A stretch of 64,000 bases of DNA from Cristatella mucedo. Taxonomy: Eukaryota > Bryozoa > Phylactolaemata > Cristatellidae. Shown one piece after another: positions 1-11,141 of this stretch (positions within the stretch are counted from its first letter, which is position 1; each line of letters begins with the position of its first letter). Location: contig WPIO01000079.1 in the NCBI GenBank assembly GCA_009760855.2, forward strand, positions 1,439,501-1,503,500. The letters run 5' to 3'. The position numbers and the translations under genes were made by a program. The notes under the pieces were generated by a model. It made no database searches. It had not been told where the DNA came from and saw only the letters and a program-made list of their open reading frames with translations.

Positions 1-310
1 ACGTGCGTTCGTGCTAGTTGCAGAATTCTTCCGAAAACCGAAGTTCTTGCGAACATCGTATACGGAAACGACACCGCTAAAGCCTGTTTAAAGTTATTGT
101 TATTGCTATTTGACCGTAGCGCGTAAGAAATTACGTGCTTATGGACATCTAAACGCTTATCGCTTCGGGCTGCTGGGTCTCCCACGCCGGCGGCTGCCTT
201 AGCTACGCCGGCGGCTAGTAACCTGCTTGTTAGTTATGATCGTCAGCAGCTGTTATCACTTCGTCATCGTAGATCAAATGCATTCCTAGATATAAATGTT
301 GTTGCTAAGA
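1..310. other. No gene seen; unassigned sequence
   Basis: Nothing recognisable as coding was found here. The stretch runs up to the 5' end of the LINE fragment that begins near 310. It may be flanking host DNA or an old repeat. Confidence 0.4.
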
Positions 311-1435
311 TTAATTAACTATGCATTAACAAAAGAAAAGCACCCCGTAGCCGCCTCAGTGGCCGGAACCGCCAGCTCAGACGCCGCTCGTTGGGCGGGA
401 ACTGCGAGCTGAGTAACCGCTCTTTTGGTTTTCCTAGCATTGTCTCGAACCGCTCAGCACGCTCCCCCACATGCGTCACTGTAAATCTCTCTAACTTAGT
501 GGTCATCAGGCCTGTTGTAACTCCATCGGCCAGACTTATCGCTTGCCTTTGGAATCCTCGCTCAATGTGCAATAAACCTCTGGTAATAAGCGACCTCATT
601 TCTGAAAATGGTATCGACCTGCACGCCATAACTGAAACCTGGCTGAAATCGATAAGCTGCCCGACAATTAAAGACGCTACTCCATCCGGTTTCTCGTTCT
701 TTCACACCCCTAGATCAATCAAAACTGGAGGTGGAGTTGCTATTATTGTGCGCTCGAAATTCAACTTCAAGCCCTTTGCAATACCCTCGAAGCAGTCTTT
801 TGAATCAATTGTCTTGGTCTCACCCGAAAACAAGCTCCCGATAGTGGCAGTAGTCTATCGCCCACCAGGTACCAAATCCTCCTTTATCTCAGATTTCTCC
901 GATCTCATTTCGATTCTCTGTGTGCAAGAAATCGATCCTTCCTCATTATTGGTGATTTCAACGTTCACTTTGATAACTTATCTGACGCTTTCAGCACCGA
1001 ATTTCGTGCATTGACTGACTCATTATCTCTTGTGGCTCATGTGCATGGCCCTACCCACATCAAGGGTCACACACTCGACCAGATTTTCTCATACAACTGC
1101 ACTTTGTCATCACCAATTATTACCAAATCCTGCTTATCTGACCACATGCAGATCTCATTCAATCTACAGTGTGTGCCCACCTCCTCTAAAATAACCTGTG
1201 AATCGCGAAATCTCAAGACCCTTGACATCGATGCTGTCCGTGCGAGAATATCGGCTTCGACTCTGCTGCTCAGTCCTCCCTCCGATCTGTCATCATTGGT
1301 AGATAGCTACAACAAGACACTAGCTTTACTTACCATTTAATTGTATGTCCCTTTGCAGCAAATGTAAAGCGCCTAGAAAGAGATTAAGTTCGCTGAGGGT
1401 GCTTTATCAAGTGCATTATTATTATTATTATATTA
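310..1435 (+). mobile_element. L2A LINE: endonuclease half joined straight to the 3' tail, RT missing
   Basis: This is a fragment of an L2/CR1-like non-LTR retrotransposon. Reading 511-1340 gives an apurinic-type endonuclease (EN) domain. The visible motifs are LWNPRS, an AITETWL glutamate motif, YRPPG, a GDFN-like block split by a frameshift near 930-960, LDQIFS, and the SDH catalytic block near 1140. EN cuts target DNA to prime reverse transcription in this family. After the stop at 1340 the sequence passes within a few bases to the family 3' end (GCGCC...GGGTGC stem-loop, then ATT repeats at about 1417-1435). The whole RT domain is therefore deleted. It is frameshifted and cannot encode a full protein. 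Confidence 0.85.
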
Positions 1436-1439
1436 TTAA

Positions 1440-2696
<1,257 letters not shown>

Positions 2697-2729
2697 TATA
2701 AATATAAATATATATATCTATTTATATAT

Positions 2730-2960
2730 TTTCTTGCAGATTCAAAATGTTATACGTTAGCAGAGCTGATGCTGATGTGGTCGTCTACAGAAAGGTGACT
2801 TCGGAACATGGCAGCTAGATTTCTTGCAGATTCAAAATGTTATACGTTAGCAGAGCTGATTTTAATCGGTAGCACCTTTCTAAGTTATGAATCATACTTG
2901 TTTTTTCTATAGCTGGTAAGTTGGTTATATCTATTATTCAATGTAAACAGCTTCTAAAGC
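2730..2960 (-). mobile_element. Diverged L2A LINE scrap with internal duplication
   Basis: The block is a degenerate minus-strand copy of the L2A segment that reads TGTGGTCGTCTA...GACACCTAGATT in better copies. A stretch of about 40 bp (TTCTTGCAGATTCAAAATG and onward) occurs twice, near 2731 and 2820, so part of the fragment was tandemly duplicated about 89 bp apart. Confidence 0.6.
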
Positions 2961-3560
2961 TAAAGCTAAACTTCTTCAAACTCTGTTCAAACTTTGAGGT
3001 TAGAAAGAGCTGCACGGATACAGTATGAGTGGTTGCCTCTCACTGCAAGCTTTCCACTGATGACGTCTGCAATTTTAGTACAGCGATGGTGGTCATCCCT
3101 TGCTTCAAACCGTATATGGGGCAGTGTTTTTCCATCGTTCAGCATGATGACGCTGCATTACCCTGCATGCTGCAGCTGCTGCAAGTTGAAGGAGAGGACA
3201 ACCAGTCTAAGTCGCTAGATCTGCCTTATCAGACTGACTACTTTTAGTAGGATGTCTTATTAAACGAGCATTATCTTTATTTACGACACAATATTAGGGT
3301 TTTTATCTTCTGAGATAATGGCTTTCATAATGCCGTGCAACCTGGAAATGCGACGGCGCCTTGTTCGAATAAGTAAAATTTCAATTGACCTCGAGCGATT
3401 ACGATCGTGCTATGGTTGCTGAATCAGCGTATAGTACAGGCAAAGGCAGTGGATTTCTTGTTTAAATTGCCAGCAACTTAATTGTTCAGTGCCTTTCGAG
3501 AGTCGACCAGTGAGTGTGTGCTTATATAGCTTGGCAAGCTTTTTATTCCCCATACTCTAC
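2961..3560. other. No gene seen; unassigned sequence
   Basis: Open frames here are short (74 codons or fewer) with no recognisable motif. I see no repeat structure beyond the flanking elements. Confidence 0.35.
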
Positions 3561-3565
3561 CTGCA

Positions 3566-3772
3566 CAGCAGTGGTTGTCAACCTTCCTAATGCCGTGACC
3601 CTATAATACAGTTCCTCATGTTGTGACAACCCCCAACCATAAAATTATTGTGTGAGAATGTGGAAATGCGTGTTTTCCGATGGTCTTAGTCGACCCCTGC
3701 AAAAGGATCGTTCGAACCTCCAAAGGAGACGTGACACTCAGGTTGAGAACCGCCGCTGGAGACTGCGTACTG
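3566..3772 (-). mobile_element. hAT-type MITE, SPIN/OposCharlie-like
   Basis: This is a non-autonomous DNA transposon of about 205 bp with imperfect inverted ends. The left end reads CAGTGGTTGTCAACCTT and the right end, read inward, reads CAGCGG then CGGTTCTCAACCTG. Inside are blocks I associate with the SPIN/OposCharlie hAT families: AAGACCATCGGAAAACAC near the right end and a TTATGGTTGGGGGTTGTC segment near the left end. Such elements are moved in trans by a hAT transposase and normally make 8-bp target duplications. I could not see a clean 8-bp duplication, so it is probably old. The family name is from memory. Confidence 0.7.
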
Positions 3773-3799
3773 CACTGCTGAAGTCTGGTTGAAACACAA

Positions 3800-4900
3800 G
3801 CGGTCAGAGCTGGGCCCCGAAAGCGATAGTCTATTGTGGGCCAGTTAGTAACGGCTAAACACCGGCTGAAGTGCATTCAACAGCCGACTTGGGTCTGACT
3901 GGGCTAAACTAATTGAAGTCGCTAAGCCGAGAATGACAACCATCCCGTATGCTCGTGATTGCCAGCGACTTGTCGATACCAAAGGCTAACGGCTATAGCA
4001 CAAGTAGACACGACACGAGCGGCTGACAGAGTAATCGGCTCGACACTACCGTCCGGTTCAAGCGCTAATTACCTGTTCGTCACCGATGGTCTAAACTCTC
4101 GCGCGCTCCCCGAATCCTAATCTTTTGCTAGTGAAGCTGCAGAACTCAATAAATCTAATAGTGACCTTAGTGCTCTCTCCACTCTGAACGCCTAGACTCC
4201 GGCGGCGTATTTCTTATTTTCTCTGGCCCAACACTTCGTGTCCATTCTTATGTTTGTTCGTCAGGTGAAGTCGCCCCGAACCCCAGCTAATTTAGGGTAG
4301 TAGGCTCCTCGTCGCCTTCCAGTGCCTGCCAACCATCCAAGGGATCCTCAGTTAATGCAGAACCTCAGTCAATGCAGCGTATTAGTTGGTTCAGGTTCGG
4401 ACCACGTCGTCAGACCAAAGCTCCATTCTAACCTGGGTAGATCTGGCTGTCAGACTGCTCCTACTTCTATTGCTGGTAACTAACGGCTCTCCTGCCCCGG
4501 TTCTACTTGGCTGGCTCGGCCAGTGGTTCAATAGGCTTTATCCGAGCGTTCTAATTGGCTAGATCGGCCTGCTGCTTCCTCAAAGCACCAAAGCAGAACC
4601 CATGCGTCGGACTCGCATCGCGGTCTGAGAGCTACCCCAGTGGACGTGTAAGAGATATTGGAGACCGGCATTTCTTTTACCACTACCGACAGCTTTTCTA
4701 ACTGAACTGAAGGCATGACGAGGCTGGATGGCTGAGGCAACGGCAGGACTGAGCAAGAGAAGACGTATTCGCCATTGCTCATAAATTGGCACAGGGAGGT
4801 CTGCTCCACAGCTACGCGTGTATTGATCTCGTTACAGTATGAGATCGTTTCAGGTATCTATTAAATATCACTACGGCTAAAGGCGCCTGTCTGTCTCCTG
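3800..4900 (+). repeat. Family D long LTR-like repeat (copy 1)
   Basis: It begins with a block like GCCCCGAAAGCGATAGTCTA and ends near a GTTACAGTATGAGATCG...CAGGTA block. The same ordered blocks recur at 19540-20760 and 24480-25600 (plus) and at 28480-29045 and 32636-33610 (minus). In three places it is followed by the same gag-like region, which is why I read it as the long terminal repeat of an LTR retrotransposon. LTR boundaries and target duplications were not resolved. Confidence 0.5.
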
Positions 4901-5780
4901 CTGCGTGAATTGGCTAGGTGAATTGCTTACGACAGAATGCGTGACAAGCCGATGGCTTTGGAGACACTTGGAAGTCCATCTCCTAAGTTGGGGAGCTGCT
5001 GACGAGAAAGGTAAGGTCAAGATAATGACAATAGTAAAGACGGCGAGCTGCGATTCCAGCCTCGGCATTGGTGTTTGGGCTAATTTTCGCTCTATCCATC
5101 AAAGCCGTTCGTGTACGTCACGGTCGCTGTGCGACGGCTGTGAGCCTCAGCTGCTGTCAAATGGATTCATGTTGTTAATTCGGGTACGTAAATGACTAAG
5201 AGCGGTCGTGCCTTAGCATAACTAGGCTATATCCGCCGTAGAGTAGACAAGTCTGTACGATTACAGTTTAGGGAATTCCTCGCTATGTTTGGCATACACG
5301 CCTCGGTTGGTTCAGCTACTACATTTTGCTAGCAGTTATTCCAGTCAGACGTCTCTGGCATTCGTCGCCGGAAGGCTGAGATAAGCACCGCTACGAGCGC
5401 TATTTTTGTGAACACGTTCTCCACGGGCGTGGAAGCCCCGTACCATTTTTTTTAATTCGGTGTCAGAAGTGCTGGATATTCTTGGTTCGGAGATCGCTTG
5501 GCTGTCGTTTTGTGCTAGTCTCGTTGCTTGCGACTCGTTGGAAAACGTTGCACCTGAAAGAATGATGTTATTATTTGCGAATCGGACTAACGCACTGTAT
5601 ACGATGTTGATTCAATCAATGACGACGTGTCGGACTGCTACTTCAAACTTTGAGATTCAGAAAAACGCCCAGCTGAAATCTTTTAATTTTTGACGCCGTC
5701 CTTAACAGCAGTAGAGAAAATTGACTGGGTTGTATGCACTGAATATAGGGAAAGCAGAGGTACCGCAAAGTCTGAAGCGT
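4900..5780 (+). pseudogene. Gag-like region downstream of family D repeat (copy 1)
   Basis: Sequence blocks here (GGAAGTCCATCTCCTAAGTT; CATAACTAGGCTATATCC; a reading frame with FCASLVACDSLENV near 5505-5560) also occur on the minus strand at 27490-28400. There the frame reads FCADLNACDSLANV, and DNA blocks are shared with 21340-22130. Conservation of the peptide between separated copies suggests it was coding, perhaps gag. The short open frame at 5460-5693 ends in a stop and nothing longer is intact. A GGTGTCAGAAGTG block at 5459 resembles primer-binding sites of some Ty3-type elements, but that is weak. Confidence 0.4.
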
Positions 5781-5889
5781 AAGTATGGAACGTCTAAACA
5801 ATGTAAAATTATTAGCTGATTTAATGGACTCGTTTGTAGAGCGGCAGAAGACAGTAAACAGCTATCATCGCTGCTTGCAGTTGTAGTTT

Positions 5890-6050
5890 AAGTATCGCCC
5901 ACTGCCGGATTCGAACCCATGAACCGGTAGTGAAGAGCTAGCAACTCACCTCCTGGGCTATCTACTGTACGTGGCAGAGCTTAACAGCTGTCAGCTGAGA
6001 TTAATGCTGAGGCTATTGCATAGCAGGAAATCGATTATGCTAACCATGGC
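5890..6050 (-). mobile_element. tRNA-derived SINE remnant (type 2)
   Basis: On the minus strand a B-box-like GGGTTCGAATCCGGCAG is preceded by an A-box-like segment (TAGCCCAGGAGGTGAG). This is the layout of an RNA polymerase III promoter in a tRNA-derived SINE. A related minus-strand copy lies at 23660-23820 and shares the following GTCAGCTGAGA block. There is no complete tRNA cloverleaf. Confidence 0.55.
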
Positions 6051-6159
6051 AACCGAGTTTAACTTAATTATAATAATAAAGCCTTCATTTAGTGCCAAAT
6101 GTCTTTACTCGGCACTTTACAGATGACTCCAATGAATCTACAAGGTTTCAAAGGTGATA

Positions 6160-6160
6160 A

Positions 6161-6196
<36 letters not shown>

Positions 6197-6300
6197 TCAC
6201 TTGATAAAGCGCCCTCAGAGAACTTAATCTCTCTCTAGGCGCTTTACATTTGCTGTAAAGTGAAATGCAATTGAATGGTAAGTAACCACTGTCTGTTGAA
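6160..6300 (-). mobile_element. L2A LINE 3' end only
   Basis: The tail contains TAA/ATT repeats (6163-6194), then the family stem-loop (GCGCCCTCAGAGAAC...CTCTAGGCGC) and TTTACATTTGCTGTAAAG. Only about 130 bp of the 3' terminus is present, which is a severe 5' truncation typical of target-primed insertion. Confidence 0.85.
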
Positions 6301-6777
6301 ATGTTGAAATATGGATGTCCAACGTGCGATTCAAGGATTTTGATAGATATCCATTTTAATTGAGAGACTACATGTGGCAGCCGATAACGTGCATGTGTCA
6401 AATCCCTTGTCCCTGGCTGACAATCTTTGCTCTGACTTTCGCACCAATGAACGATGGCAACAGTTTTGCAAAAGAAGTATACATCTGCTTCCGAAAGCTT
6501 TCATCTGTGCAGTCAATCCCAATGATTTATGAGTGCACAAAATCAGTTTACCAAAAGCACGTTGTCGTGCCATTTGTTTGTCATAATGATTCCAGCATAA
6601 CCACGTTTGACCAGCATTAGATGCAAAACGAACGCAAGACTGTCAATAACCAGGTCACACGGCTTAATTGTAACTTGGAAAGAATGTTAGCACGCGTGAT
6701 ACTGTAGTGACAAACACGTAAGATTCTAAGTGCTATACGAACTGCTTAAAATGCACCGTACGGCAGCGGTGCCAACA

Positions 6778-6865
6778 GGTAATAATAATAATGATGCACA
6801 TGATAAAGCGCCCTCAGAGAACTCAATCTGTTTCTAGGTTTTTTCTAGGTGCGTTACAATGTCTG
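6778..6865 (-). mobile_element. L2A LINE 3' end only
   Basis: A short ATA/TAA run is followed by GATAAAGCGCCCTCAGAGAA and a degraded copy of the stem-loop second arm. It is an 80-90 bp 5'-truncated LINE tail. Confidence 0.75.
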
Positions 6866-7039
6866 ACCAAAGCTGTCAATTTCTCTCAGAAATTCACAAT
6901 TGCTCACGCAGATAAACTACCATTATTACTGCGTGTTGTAGCATCCTCAGATTTGTGGAAAAAATTTAAGATGCGCTCCTTGCGTGACTGGAAGTGTCGT
7001 GACCGGAAGTGTGATCGACAAACACTTCCGTCTGACGTT

Positions 7040-7192
7040 CGCTCGTTCCTCGCTCCGCCTTCGTAAAACCTTGCATTTCTCATCAATAAGTAATCAACGC
7101 GTGAAATATAATGTTTTACGATTGCTATTGCCCTCAATTCCAGCCTTCTGCAAGTAGTGTCTGCCAGCCCCGAAGGCGGAGCGAGGAACGAA
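7040..7192. repeat. Inverted repeat, 20-bp arms about 105 bp apart
   Basis: The arm CGTTCCTCGCTCCGCCTTCG near 7046-7066 is matched on the opposite strand by CGAAGGCGGAGCGAGGAACG near 7169-7190. The arms enclose a short spacer with no reading frame. It could be a small MITE or a hairpin element; no target duplication was identified. Confidence 0.55.
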
Positions 7193-7199
7193 AGAAATT

Positions 7200-7440
7200 G
7201 TTTTTTTTTTTCATTTATGGCTGCGTCACTTATTCTGCGAAAATTTCATTTACGAGACTTTTCAACCCGGCAAAAATATGAGGTCATTTTTATTAGGTTT
7301 ATTAGGCTGATTTTTATTATTTTTATTTATTTATTTTTATTTATTTTATTAATTTTTTTATTATTATTATATTTATTTATATTTATTTATATTTATTATT
7401 TTTATTAGTGCATGAGTTTCAATCAACGTCGAGCGGTTAC
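7200..7440. repeat. T-rich / TTTA-rich low-complexity tract
   Basis: A poly-T run at 7200-7211 is followed by a long TTTATT/TTTAT-rich stretch to about 7407. The overlapping open frame is an artefact of composition. Confidence 0.85.
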
Positions 7441-7654
7441 AATGACGCTATAGTCACTATATCGGCACACCCTAAACGTACATACATTGGAGTTTTCGTT
7501 CCGATTCGCATAAACTTATTTTTTCACTGCATTTCGAATGTCTGCCAGCGGGTGATTGCATCTGTAACCGCACAAGCATAATTTCCTACTACACAGTGCC
7601 CTGCCCATTGACTGTGTTACGCTGCGCTGTAGTGACATAAAAACGTAATAGGTC

Positions 7655-7870
7655 ACAACTGGGCGCCTAAAGCGACAGTTTATTGCGGGCCATTTAGACG
7701 CGTTTGCGCACCGGCCTGTTGTCTAGAGCTACGCGAGGAGGCACACGCCGATGCGACTGAGCTAAACAACGCGAGCTCGTCGCGCCAAGGATTAACATTG
7801 CCCTCGCGTACATCTGCGATTCCTAGCAACGGTAACGACCTATCTACATTACGTTACGCAGCGAGTGGGC
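7655..7870 (+). repeat. Family D repeat, 5' fragment
   Basis: It begins with CACAACTGGGCGCCTAAAGC and a GACAGTTTATTGCGGGCCAT block, equivalent to the starts of the family D copies near 3800, 19540, 24505 and (minus) 33600. Similarity fades after about 150-200 bp. Confidence 0.5.
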
Positions 7871-7929
7871 GGGGTAAAGCAAGCAATCGCCACAGCTGTC
7901 GCCGTGGCGGCAGCGACGGTGTTTTGACA

Positions 7930-8545
7930 GCGTAACTCTCACTATCGTAACACAAAGCGCATAATACTAGGTTAATTCGTACCACTGACAGCGAAAATTT
8001 GGACTGCGCAACTCTCACTAGTTGGGGTAGCGGCACAACTCGTGCATAGCGCTAAGACCCGAAGCTTGCAACAATGCGACAATAAAACATAGTGCTCAAT
8101 AATCCGCATGCAGTGCTAGCAATAGCGCAGTATTATTAAAAGCATAACCATAACCTGCATTTGCAGTTAATAATACTAATGATAAGGCATTTTATATTGC
8201 GCCCTATGAGAACTCAATCTCTTTCTAGGCACTTTACATTTGCTAGCCGATGCACCCGGGTGAAGTCCTGCAGGCTTGCTGGTCGATCGATTCTCCCGGG
8301 TGACTTCCTGCTGGCTCGATAACAGGCATACAGCCGCTCACGCTCAGCGCTAGACTCAACGACCCGGCAGATCATCGCACCAAAACCGAAACTGCAGTCA
8401 GGCGCGAGCCTTACATAGTAGCCAGATCATAAGTCACAATAATCACTATCACGCAAGAATGCTGCTCATGAGCCTACGCTTGTTGCGGCCATCTTGTAAG
8501 CACCCCGACTCATCGGCCACGCTTGGCAGCGGAGCCTTGACTGAC
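7930..8545 (+). repeat. Family E dispersed repeat (copy 1)
   Basis: Blocks such as CACAAAGCGCATAATACTAG, a CCCGAAGC...GCG segment, GATAACAGG, and GCTGCTCATGA...CATCTTGTAAG recur in the same order at 9440-10720. No coding potential is evident. It may be an LTR or a non-coding part of a larger element. An L2A 3' tail is embedded at 8165-8250. Confidence 0.5.
8165..8250 (-). mobile_element. L2A LINE 3' end only
   Basis: The tail contains a short TAA run, then GCGCCCTATGAGAACTCAAT, CTCTTTCTAGGCAC and TTTACATTTGCTAG. It sits inside family E copy 1. Confidence 0.75.
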
Positions 8546-8844
8546 AGCTATATAAAAATGTCAATCAAGGCTCCGCTGCAAAACTCATAATCGCGGGAAT
8601 TTACAATACACCCACCTTTAAAACACGTCCGTTCTCGTACGTTTGCTTGCTCGTAGACGCTTGGTGCCTGAAAAAAGTGTCCACAAGCAGAGAAACTCAA
8701 CCTAAGTCTGCATTGCTGTCGACTACACAATATCTGCTGGCCCTCGGTCTTGGCCGCCAATACTCAATTTGACCTTCTTATAGCCTCGCATCTTAGTATA
8801 TTATCCCGTGACACCACACAAATGCTTAGAAGCCTCAATCTGAG

Positions 8845-9012
8845 CCGTGATGGCACACTAGGTAAGGCGGTTGCTTTCACGACCTCGGTCCCGAGGTCGT
8901 GGGTTCGATTCCTGTGGTGGGCGATTCTTTATCGCCACTGCAAGCGGTGGTGATAGCCGTAAAGGCTCTTCTGTCGCTATACAAAAAGAGGCTGTTTAAT
9001 CAGCTAGGATTT
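8845..9012 (+). mobile_element. tRNA-derived SINE (type 1)
   Basis: The head begins GCCGTGATGGCACACTAGGT (A-box region) and contains GTGGGTTCGATTCC (B box). A conserved body follows: GGGCGAT...ATCGCC, CTGCAAGCGGTGGTGATAGC, and GTAAAGGCTCTTCTGTCGCT. It ends near TTTAATCAGCTAGGA. Full or near-full relatives are at 10730, 14562 and 23437. RNA polymerase III would transcribe an intact copy, and mobility would depend on LINE enzymes. The 3' end lies against the protease remnant at 9001-9330. Confidence 0.85.
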
Positions 9013-9335
9013 TTTTCCCTTCAGGGCTTTTGACGTTGGCATTAACAAATAATACCTCAGAACCGATATCAGCTACCATCCAGCATTCCTTTTCAGTAAT
9101 TCTCACTGGCACCGATAGTGTATTCGCTCCAGCGTATCTGCGGACTAGCGATGGTAGGATTAACATTTTGGCGGTTGTTGTCAGTCCCCTGACAGCAATC
9201 ATTCTCCGAACCACCACTGCCACCATCCCCTGACGTGGATTTAGATATAAGCAGTGTCTCCTAAAATGATCAATTTCGCCACACTCATGACAAGGATAAC
9301 GTATTTTCCTTAGGGCCTAAGGGTAACGAGTTTCC
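9001..9335 (-). pseudogene. LTR-retrotransposon gag-pol remnant: CCHC zinc knuckle and retropepsin
   Basis: On the minus strand 9292-9251 encodes C-x2-C-x4-H-x4-C (CHECGEIDHFRRHC), the nucleocapsid zinc knuckle that binds retroelement RNA. In the same frame about 50 residues later comes PVRITEKECWMVADIGSEVL, like the flap and active-site block of retroviral-type aspartic proteases. The usual D-T/S-G active site reads D-I-G here, so the protease is probably inactive. The frame stops at about 9000, against the SINE. Knuckle followed by protease is the usual Gag-Pol order, which supports the reading. It is a fragment with no RT or integrase visible. Confidence 0.65.
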
Positions 9336-9693
9336 TGTCGGTTCTGACTGTACGTCAGCGTCAGATAACTGTCTTATTTTGCTGCGAGTCACCATACCGG
9401 CTGTCATCACACTGTCAGCTATTGCAAACGGCAGAGCGAAGCACAAAGCGCACAATACTAGGTTGATTCGTAACCTCTGACACCAATGTTATGGACCGCA
9501 CAATCCTCGCTAGTTGAGGTAGAGGCACAGGGCATGCAACGTGCGAAGTCCCGAAGCTAGCGACGCGCTGATGATACAACGCAGCACTCAATATTTCTCA
9601 CGAAGCGCTGCCAGTAGCATCGTATATTTTTAAAGTAAAACAGGAGCTTGTATTTTACAGCCGATATACCAGGGTGAATTCAGCCCGACAGCG

Positions 9694-10499
9694 GTAGCCC
9701 GGGTTACCATGGTAACCCGGGTGCGAGTGGACTGCGATAACTACGTGAATATTGATCCAAATTATACACAAATAGGCTAGAAATGCCGGACTCGTCGAGT
9801 TCTATTCGTCAGCAGACAGACCGCGATTTTGAAAACGATGATTTTTATTTCGCAAATGCTCAGCGGCTGATCAGATCTACAGCTAATATTCAGTGCTCGA
9901 TCACGAAAATCGAGCCTATTTTTTCGAGAAATAGCACGAGATTGATGGCTGATTTGGGACAACCGCTGGTGCTTCCTTCAGATGGCCCACAGAGCGCGTC
10001 TGCACTTCCGGAGCAGCGTTCTGCGCGGGTGCTCTCTTTTTTTTCCTACTGCGAGCCTGCGCCGAACTTCGGATGCCGCCACCTCCAACGGCACGCCAAT
10101 ATTGCCAGGATCTTCGTCCTCACTGTCAGCGTTTCTACCCAGGAGAGCACTGGCGCCGCGATTTCGGACCTCCTGCTTAATCTTTTCAGACGAATGGGTA
10201 GCAATGAAGTTTCCGGGAAATATTTCCACGAACTTCCACATCAGTTCCATTGCGTCGTTAAGAAAATCATTGCTAACATCTTTTACATCGTCATTATAAC
10301 CGACCGTAGCGTGCATCCTTTCATTGAGCTCTTTCACACATAGTTCTTCAGATTGATTCGACAAGATTTTGATGGTACTGCTCCTGATTCAGGTCAACTG
10401 CGTTTCCAACTTAGAAAGGCTATATTTTTTAGAGCAGCTATCCACAAAATAGATAATTAATTGCGATTCTACTTGCAGAAATTCGGTAACCCGGGTTAC
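9694..10499. mobile_element. Insertion of about 800 bp bounded by palindromic GTAACCCGGGTTAC ends
   Basis: The left boundary contains a perfect 24-nt palindrome at 9698-9721 (CCCGGGTTACC, AT, GGTAACCCGGG arms). The right boundary contains a perfect 14-nt palindrome at 10486-10499. Ends of about 14-16 bp therefore match in inverted orientation, as in a short-TIR DNA transposon. Inside is a minus-strand frame of 128 codons (10364-9978). It is acidic in the middle (DSEDEDP) and basic at the C terminus, and I do not recognise it. No DDE motif was seen. The boundaries could also be native family E sequence. Confidence 0.4.
9978..10364 (-). CDS. Unrecognised 128-aa ORF inside the palindrome-bounded insertion
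   Basis: Starts with ATG at 10364 and ends at 9978. The first 50 residues look helical (LNDAMELMWKFVEIFP), then come a short acidic run and an Arg/Lys-rich C terminus (RRRLAVGKKREHPRRT). I do not recognise a family. A plus-strand frame of 186 codons (9783-10343) overlaps it, and the data do not say which, if either, is translated. Confidence 0.25.
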   Translation of the reverse strand: MSNQSEELCVKELNERMHATVGYNDDVKDVSNDFLNDAMELMWKFVEIFPGNFIATHSSEKIKQEVRNRGASALLGRNADSEDEDPGNIGVPLEVAASEVRRRLAVGKKREHPRRTLLRKCRRALWAI

Positions 10500-10727
10500 T
10501 GCCATCCGGCTCAATTGTTACTGACTCGCTAACAGGATTACAGCAGCACTAGCCTCCCCGACCGGAGCAGCGTCGCTCCGAGACCGCGGCTTTGGTCACG
10601 CACAATCCATATATACTAGCGAGGTCATAAGTTGCTAAAAATCCCTATCACGCTGCTCATAAACCTTAGCATATGGCTGCCATCTCATAAGAGTCCAGAC
10701 TCATCGGCAAAGCATGTAGCTCTCAAT

Positions 10728-10920
10728 TGGTGAGCCGTGATGGCACAATAGGTAAGGTGATTCCTTTAGGCGACCTCGGTCCCATGGTCGTGGGTTCGAA
10801 TCCTGCGGTGGGCGATCCTTGATCGCCGCTGCAAGCGGTGGTGATAGCCGTAAAGGCTCTTCTGCCGTTATGTAAAAGAAGCCCTAGAACCAGCTAGTAT
10901 TTATTTATTTAATCGGAGCT
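10728..10920 (+). mobile_element. tRNA-derived SINE (type 1)
   Basis: Its head GCCGTGATGGCACAATAGGT, B box GTGGGTTCGAATCC, body CTGCAAGCGGTGGTGATAGC and GTAAAGGCTCTTCTG all match the copy at 8845. It ends in a TATTTATTTATTTAAT tail and lies directly after family E copy 2. Confidence 0.87.
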
Positions 10921-11060
10921 CAGCTGACTAGGTCATAATCGCGGAAAATTACAACGGCAGTGCTGGGAAGTCGGCACTGCTGCAGCGTCAGCAAAATGTT
11001 CTACTCTCATCTGCGCCAATGCTCGCAGATTCAAAAAATGAACTGCCTGTCGCAGGACCG

Positions 11061-11066
11061 TTTATT
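11061..11066 (-). terminator. Poly(A) signal AATAAA of the peroxidase gene
   Basis: TTTATT on the plus strand gives AATAAA on the minus strand, about 76 nt beyond the peroxidase stop codon. The spacing is reasonable for a short 3' UTR. Confidence 0.55.
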
Positions 11067-11141
11067 TTCGCGCAGGGCAGGAAACTACATCGCGCTGGCG
11101 CGCTAGCTGAATCCCGGCGGGCTGGAGCGCGCGACGGCGCA

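Larger units (their letters stand above)
9440..10725 (+). repeat. Family E dispersed repeat (copy 2), interrupted at about 9694-10499
   Basis: The first part (9440-9690) matches 7935-8250 and the second part (10500-10720) matches 8300-8540. About 800 bp of unrelated sequence lies between them. The interruption is bounded on both sides by CCCGGG-centred palindromes. Confidence 0.5.

Noticed and set aside
8845-10920. True tRNA genes at the A/B-box matches
   Set aside because: No complete cloverleaf with paired acceptor ends. All share a long non-tRNA body and are dispersed, so they are SINEs.
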